Positions 57,701 to 64,000 of a stretch of 64,000 nt of DNA are shown here, piece after piece; positions within the stretch are counted from its first letter, which is position 1; every line of letters begins with the position of its first letter. A model generated the notes under the pieces. The model made no database searches. It was not told the DNA's origin and saw only the letters and a list, made by a program, of their open reading frames with translations. Source of the stretch: Elysia chlorotica (lineage: Eukaryota; Mollusca; Gastropoda; Plakobranchidae); contig RQTK01000095.1 in the NCBI GenBank assembly GCA_003991915.1, forward strand, positions 593,432 through 657,431, given 5' to 3'. A program made the position numbers and the translations under genes.

Positions 57701-60700
57701 TCAAACAGGATTCTACAAGATAAAATGTGTGCCTTCAAATTTCAACCCCCTTTTTTTAAACAATATTTAGATGTACCCCCCCTGAAAGAGGCTATGATAC
57801 ACGTTAGCATAGCTACCTGGTGAGCCCATTGCTGCTGTTTGTATTCTAGAAATAAATGGTATGTAAAATAATATGTGTTAACTTTCACTTGGTTTTCACA
57901 AGATTCCTATGTAGAGCATGGGTACCATCTGAGGGTAGAACCTCATAGGTCCGGCTTATAAGGCCAGAGTGCTACCGACTGAGCTATCTAAATATCTGGC
58001 ACCCTAACAACACACAATGAAAGCCTAAAGCGTGTTTATAGATCATCAATGTGTGGACCACTTAAGTCATAGTTGATCAAGCTGGTTCCTTGAATAAAAG
58101 AAAGTAATGAATGCTGCACAGGCTCTAACTCTCACTTCTTTATAGACAAGAAGTTCGCTCTTACTTAAAATCGCTAACATTCTACGTACAAACCTATCTG
58201 GTACAGGGTCATCATTCACCATCATTCACCATCATTCAGGTGTCAAGTCTGGCGCAGACATCGACGATCAGGGATTTCCAAGCCCCTCTGTCTTCAGTCC
58301 GTCTGTTAGTAACATTTCAAAACTGACAATATTTCACATCTTGCCACACGGTGAGGCGTCCCTAGATTAATTAACAGACAATACTTTACAGCCTGAATTG
58401 GTACCTCCTTAGTTACCATATGAGCAAGAAAAAGCTTGGCAAGGAAAGTGTTAGGAAGCGAACTAACCTTCGTTCTGTGGATAGAGGACACTGTGACCCG
58501 GCAAAGGCAGCACAACGTCGGCAATCCTGTACTCCTGGAGGTTCTCCGAGGTGACGACCACAGGACTGCCGCTCTCTATAGACAAAACCGAAAACACAGG
58601 ACCATCATTGCACACAAAGATATCAGTCACTCGACTGAGGTTCAGGACTGAGCCAACACAACTTAGATTTAGATTTATTTCTCTACATATTTTGTTTATT
58701 CCTGTCCTGTATTTGACAATATTAACAAATTTTTTTTCACTTTAGTATCTGAGTTGTGCAAAGAGAAAGTGAGAGGAAATTCTTAAATTCTTCTACAACA
58801 GTTTTTATCGAGACAGACACAGAACTCTTTCATCCAAAGAATATTTGGAGGACTTAATACTTCTACAATATATTTAGCATATGAAATATTCCTAATTGCA
58901 ATAAACAAAAGTATTGAATCTGTAAAAATAAAAACAATTATTAATGTAGAATTGAGTGAACAGGTTGTGGTATATGACTGGAATTTTCTAGATTGTCTAG
59001 ATATTAACTTTGGGTTTTTCTTTACAATAAATCATCTGCATCTATCTCCTTTGTACTCAGTTCACATGTCAATTTATTAAACACAAACATTTTGGCATGC
59101 TGATGATTTTAAAAGCCATATTATTCTTAAAGACACAAGTTTAGCAGCTTAAATAAAGCAAGACAGTTTGTTCTAACAAATGAAATGTGAAAAAAAATGT
59201 AGAAAAACCTTTGAAAAAAACAAAAATTCAACCAGCAAAGACAAGATCACAAAACTGATTGAACAATATCAATGTGTTGGGTCTGGGAGCAATTATGAAA
59301 AAGGAAATCCCCAAAAAGGTCTATCCTCTAAATACTCACACACGGAAAGAAACTCAGCCTTCTGAAAAAAAACCCACACAAACTCTCTGACAAACATACC
59401 TGGCGAGTTGGTTCTGGGTAAAACTAGGTCACCAATCACCGGCTTGTGACCCAGTTCTGCCAGTCTGCGACTCGCCATGTGATTCCACACCAGGGCCTGG
59501 TAACTGTGGACGTACAGCATACGAGTGTTGCGGCTGATCTGTAACGCAAGAGAAGAACGAAGAAAGAGACAGCATTATTGAGCTACCAGCATGGCTGATC
59601 TCATTGTTAGTAATTTGGAGATATTTAGATTGGTGTTAAAATAACCATTTCACTTTAAATGTTGATGAAACTAAAGAAATGGTGATAGATTTTAGAAAGA
59701 ATTACAAAAAAAGCGTGGCACCAATCATTATTGATAATTGTAACGCATTGTACTATAAGTTGATCTATTCATTTCCTCACCCTTTTTAGGTGCGTAACTT
59801 TTGGGTAGCGGATTGACTAGATGTATGTACATTATCTTATTTGTTTGCATAACGATTGTATTTCAAGCCTAAGAATTTGATTGTGAGTTTTGCTTACTGA
59901 ACACAGCCCTTCTCGAAACCTCCGGCTAGTTCTAGAATAGTAATCACCTCGTCACCTCTTGTTTACCTTTGTTCTGATTGGTTGTTAATTGCTAAAGAGA
60001 TGTACCGAGAATATTCTCTTATGATTTACGTAATTCTTGTTCTGGATGATTCGGCGAAATTTTGTATAAATAAGAATCTTAATTAGATTTAGCAGGAGTC
60101 AACATTTCGGGAGTCAACATTTCAAGAGTCAACATTGTTTCAAGAGTCAACATTGTTTTCCAGAGTCTACATTAGAACTCCAGTAATTGTACTATTGAGC
60201 CGTCCTACAAACATTGTAGAGTATAGCCCTTTTGTTGGATTAAACAGTTTGAAATTGTTACTTGCGGACTTCGGAATTATTTTCTACGGACGAGTCGTGT
60301 GATTGGCTGTGAATATTTTTAATACCCCTAGACAAACAAAGCCTAACAGATTACCACCATCACCAGCAAATCTGTTACACTGGGGGCTCGTCCGGGATCG
60401 AGTCTACAAGTTCGACGCATCGAAGAATTATAGATCTAGAGATCTAGATTGGTCCAGCGTAGAGCTAGATCTAGATTACCAACCTTCGTCGGCTAATATC
60501 TGGTACACGCGTTTTGCTTGCCTAATTTATCAGATCTAAAGTTAGATCTAGAGTCAGTGTGTTCTGCGTAAACCGTGTCGTGTGTTTTGCGCCAGTATTC
60601 GAAGCGTCTCTTTCTTTATATCGCACCCTCAGCTGTTAAAGCTCCATAATGTCGTCCATTCAAGAAATCAAAGAACTTGCTGAAGAACTGCAGTTACGAG

Positions 60701-63700
60701 GAGATGAACTTTGACACTCTACCGAAACAACGTGACAAGACAAAAATTAAAATTATTTAAATTCTTGAAGACAACAGGCATACTCTTTATGACCACTATA
60801 GTAACAGTTTTATAGCTAAGAGCGGTAAGTATAGGATGACAAGGTCTAAAACAGACACAGAAACTCCTCCGTTCCCTGGCCAATCCCATTTCTTAGTGAA
60901 ACGTTTCAAAGGCACCAACCTGGATAGTACAGCGGTCCGGGTTCTCTAACAAATTAGTTTTTTTCAGAATTCTAAATTTGTAAATAAGATAAATCTATAC
61001 AAATTTGTATCTTTTCATTTATCTACATTATTTAATTTTACTTTGCTCTAAATTTTGGTGTCCATAAATCAATCTTTTTTTAAAACTGCATCGCTCTAAA
61101 TTAAAATTTTAAAAAAAAACCAACTAAAATGGTCTTAAATGAATACATACACACTAATATTCATATATTAAGATATATAAGCTATCGTATAGATACAAAT
61201 GTGTACATCACATGTGATATTAAACACAAAAAGTTATCATAACTTCTCTCAATGCAAATAGTTACATTATATTTATATATATACCCTCAACATTACTATT
61301 TCAATTTATATGATCATTTTTTTTAAATACTAGGTTCCCTTTGTTTATACTGTTTATGTCTGACGTTTGTGTCTGTCTGAGAGTCAATGGAATCAATATC
61401 TATGGGATCAATAAAGTTTTTCTGTATTCTGTACTCTGCAAAAAGAATAATTGATTCCTGTGTTAATAGAACAAATTTTACTTTTGTTTTTCTTTATGTA
61501 ATTAAAAACACATTGGTGAATTTTAACTTTAACTTGACCATGAGACAAATACTGATCATATGTGAGTGTTGACCTGGCATATCTCTGAGATACACCATCC
61601 TCCTGACCCTGTGACAATACCCTGTGCCGACTTTCTCAGTTCTCTAAGCCATCCGTAATTAAGTTATTCATAATCAACCCAATAAAAAAGTGAATGTGGA
61701 AACTATGAACTGTCATATCTCTGAGATACACCATCCTCCTGACCCAGTGACAATACCCTGTGCCAACTTTCTCTAAGCCATCCGTAATTAGTTTCATGTC
61801 CCACAGGTTTCCACAAGAACCATATACACAGACAGGAGCATCACCTGAGATTTGACCCGCCTCCAGCAGCTCGTCAATCCAGAAAACTAACTTATTGAGC
61901 TAACAGCCACCCCTCCATCTCTTACACTTAGTATATTTTACATACAATAAACAGGGCCAAAGTGTGCTGTTCCGGGCCATTTTTCTTTTATCACTAGTTC
62001 AAAATTGTGTTTAGTCCCACAAGTCTTAAAGCTGTTGTTGTACCTTTGCCTTGCCCAACTCTCTCTTTTCTACCCAATTAGAATAAAATATTCCAACTGT
62101 CTTTCATCATCAGGTCTACAAGACAGGGCAAGGGAGATAAGCATATATTGGAGACTATGACAATGCAAGATTTGATCCATCTGAACTTTGATAAAGTGCT
62201 GCAGTGATGAGGTGCATTTATTTAAATTTTGATACACACTCAACTGTTTATAATTTGAATGATTTCATCAATGTTCACAAATAATAAAAAAGGTATACAA
62301 TGCTGTTCTCGGTTTTCACCCTCAGCCTTACCTTAATTTTGGCTATTCTAAAATTGCAGTTAATACTCATTAAAATGTTTATTTACTTCATGCCTAAATT
62401 CTTTACATATTTATTCAAAGTGATTTAATTTGTTTCTAATATGTTACCAGATCAATGAATAAAAGAGTTGATTTTATTCTCAAATCAAGTAATGGAAATA
62501 TATATTTTTGTCATTTTATACTTCTGATGGTATTAAGACAAAATAATAATAAATAACTTCAGAGAACGGTCTAATCATGAAAAAAAAAAAATTTGACGAA
62601 TAAATACTTTTTTTTACAAAAGGTCACACCAAAACACAAAACAAAGAGAGCAGAGCTGTTTGAACAGCTGCTACAAACGTACCCTCTCCAAGGCTGTGAT
62701 TGGCGGTTGCTTCCTCTCCAAGCCCTGCAGCAGGTTCCTCTCCAGACTGCAGTAGCGCGGAACTTCCTCCAACGCCTTCTTGGCATCGCCCGTTTCCTGC
62801 CAGATCTTCTGGAAATTGGCTTTGTTGGGGAATTCTGCAACAAAAATAAGTGGGCTTTAATGAATAATCCTTTCAACTTTTAAATCCTGTAAAAATTATT
62901 GTTGGACGAGTTATGAGATTAACACAGATGAGGACAATGCAACAGAAATATGTGGGTTTTAATAAATCCTAATACAAGTATTACATACTGTAAAAATTAT
63001 ACTTGTATTTCAGTATATCATGAGATTACAGATTATCTAAAAAAAAGTACACAATCTCATCCAATAAACCAGTATTTGTGTAGAGGACATAGCAGAATGA
63101 CTTAAAAATCCCTCAACAACATATTAGCACAATTTTCTGAATAAACAGATACAAACAAAACAGATGACACTTATTTAAGCCGCTGTATTCCAATTTTAAC
63201 ATGTCTAATTCAATGTTCCCCTTTTTCCGTCTCTATGTCTCTCTGCCCCTCCCCCCTTCATCTTTAGGGGAGAAATGAGAAGAACATTTCCCATCTGAAT
63301 CCATTGATCCTTGCAAAATAACTATAGAAAAGTTGCACTCTAAATTACCGTTTCTCGGCATGAGGATAAGATCCACTGCCTTCTTCCAGTCTCCATGAAG
63401 CAGGGCACTGTGGGAGAAGAACACGGGCAGTCTCTTCAATACATCTTCATTTCATTGTTCTCCTGATGTAATTTCAAACTAAGGTATATTCTGCCACCTC
63501 TACAGATATATCTCCCTCCACTCTAAAAGTTTCATAGACTGGTGTATAGGAAATATGTATTTTGTCATCAAGGCTAGGGAGTCAGAATTTAAAAAAAAAA
63601 TCAAATTTCTATGCAGGAACTCCCACAGATAAACTCTTAACTGCTGGTCATACTTTTTTTTTTTTACTACAACTGCAATGTTTCCCTGTTTTAGAAACCA

Positions 63701-64000
63701 AGAAAATATAGCAACGCTGCATTTACTCAATTTTACTTCGGAAGATTTTGTTCCTGTAAGCTTCTTTCATAAATTCTTAATGCAGTGTAATCAACTTTAT
63801 CATTTTCAGTAACTTTTCAGAGAGCCAGTCTTTGAGACATTAGAAATCAAAAGAATGAATAGTTATGTTAGAGCTCTAACACTGGAAAAAAAAAAAAATT
63901 TTAGAGAACCAGAAAAGTTTGATTTCTGACCTGCCAATTTTGTGGGTCGGCACCGAGGTTGTCCCAAATCTTTGCATCCCGAAGTAGTTGATGAATCCAG
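54730..64000 (-). CDS. PUS7: PUS7 pseudouridylate synthase 7, C-terminal part (5' end beyond right edge)
   Basis: Eight minus-strand exons: 64000-63931 (partial), 63407-63349, 62834-62683, 59538-59400, 58575-58468, 57694-57625, 56106-55952 and 54854-54730. They join in phase to about 292 codons. The first reads [20 protein letters not shown], the TruD-family NxxGxQRFG motif. Later blocks [46 protein letters not shown] and the end SYATM-type [20 protein letters not shown], then LNTT-stop, are the C-terminal blocks of eukaryotic PUS7. The enzyme converts uridine to pseudouridine in tRNA, snRNA and mRNA at UNUAR-type sites. The catalytic aspartate, which lies further towards the N-terminus, is outside the window. 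The donor at 55951 is a weak GTCTCC and sits beside a minisatellite. Confidence 0.95.
55686..55946. repeat. 44-bp minisatellite in a PUS7 intron
   Basis: Six copies of TAAGAGCCTGGGATTCAAGC followed by TGCTAACACAAGCTTAAGGA and AGGG, nearly identical. In the direction of PUS7 transcription the array begins right after the donor of the exon 56106-55952. Confidence 0.95.
57920..58005 (-). mobile_element. tRNA-like sequence (pseudo-tRNA or SINE head)
   Basis: On the minus strand TAGATAGCTCAGTCGGTAGC has a canonical D-arm, and CTGGCCTTATAAGCCGG can form an anticodon arm with loop anticodon TAT. The T-arm (GAGGTTCTACCCTC) is degenerate, and the 3' acceptor half does not pair with the 5' half. It is therefore not a functional tRNA gene. 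Confidence 0.5.
59600..59738 (+). mobile_element. LINE reverse-transcriptase fragment
   Basis: The plus strand reads [30 protein letters not shown] and KSVAP, the block after the catalytic YADD box of CR1/Jockey-type reverse transcriptases (usually WCxxNxLxLNxxKTKEMxxDFR). It ends abruptly at the LTR starting at 59739, so the LTR element may have inserted into it. Confidence 0.7.
59739..60379 (+). mobile_element. Long terminal repeat of an LTR retrotransposon
   Basis: The 641-bp segment starts TGTAAC and ends GTTACA, a perfect 6-bp inverted terminus of the TG...CA type, and is followed at once by a primer-binding site. Inside is a TATA box (TATAAATA at 60065-60072), followed by short direct repeats of AGTCAACATTTC. 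No second LTR is seen in the window. It lies in an intron of PUS7. Confidence 0.8.
60381..60398 (+). other. Primer-binding site complementary to tRNA-Pro
   Basis: TGGGGGCTCGTCCGGGAT matches the 3' end complement of tRNA-Pro, a primer used by many retroelements. It stands one base after the LTR end. Confidence 0.85.
60399..60960 (+). pseudogene. Leader and broken gag start of the LTR element
   Basis: A 250-bp leader with AGATCT-rich sequence precedes ATG at 60649. It opens [20 protein letters not shown] and then meets a TGA after about 22 codons; the following sequence is frame-broken. This resembles the N-terminus of Ty3/gypsy Gag proteins. The remainder (pol, second LTR) is absent before the next PUS7 exon, so the copy is truncated. 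Confidence 0.6.
61577..61795. repeat. Direct duplication of about 85 bp
   Basis: ATATCTCTGAGATACACCAT, CCTCCTGACCC and GTGACAATACCCTGTGCC occur at 61577-61660 and 61712-61795. The second copy lacks a TCAGTTC insertion. It lies in an intron of PUS7. Confidence 0.88.

Noticed and set aside
57920..58005. Functional tRNA-Ile(TAT) gene
   Set aside because: The D-arm and anticodon arm look right, but the T-arm is damaged and the acceptor stem does not pair.

Overview
This is eukaryotic, intron-rich, AT-rich DNA that I read as a mollusc, most likely a gastropod. The arguments are the animal gene set (MPEG1/perforin-2, RSL24D1, a Rab29/Rab32-type GTPase, Hakai/CBLL1, PUS7, a secreted LDLa-ShKT protein), small exons with GT-AG introns, tRNA-derived SINEs, dispersed AGATCT-rich simple sequence, and very many micro- and minisatellites. 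The species cannot be named from the sequence alone.

Layout. 1-3527 (minus): 3' part of an MPEG1-like MACPF gene running off the left edge, with a 1.2-kb 37-bp satellite inside it. 3528-8655: intergenic, with a 40-bp minisatellite, two SINEs and a long purine tract. 8656-12902 (plus): complete five-exon RSL24D1 (162 aa). 12973-20816: gene-poor. 20817-24456 (minus): complete five-exon Rab29/Rab32-family GTPase (212 aa, ends CQC). 24457-30744: gene-poor, with a LINE 3' end and a (TCA)n/(TTA)n array. 31595-37013 (minus): complete five-exon Hakai/CBLL1 (651 aa), whose last 12 codons and stop are reiterated in a 59-bp satellite downstream. 37014-41534: gene-poor, with two huge triplet arrays. 41618-49363 (plus): complete seven-exon secreted protein with five LDLa modules and a ShKT-like end (286 aa); its introns are full of minisatellites, two of which copy the gene's own splice sites, and one exon has an inverted copy next to the only N in the window. 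49740-54729: SINEs and minisatellites. 54730-64000 (minus): eight C-terminal exons of PUS7, with a solo LTR-plus-leader remnant carrying a tRNA-Pro primer site in one intron.

The genes are not an operon and share no obvious pathway: two act on RNA (PUS7 pseudouridine synthase; Hakai, a partner of the m6A writer), one in 60S ribosome maturation, one in lysosome-related trafficking, and two are secreted or immune-type proteins. All exon joins were made by eye from GT/AG sites, reading-frame phase and family resemblance; no alignment was run.

The most unusual theme is minisatellites whose repeat unit contains a working piece of the neighbouring gene: the Hakai C-terminus and stop, a 5' splice site, and a 3' splice site with the start of an exon.
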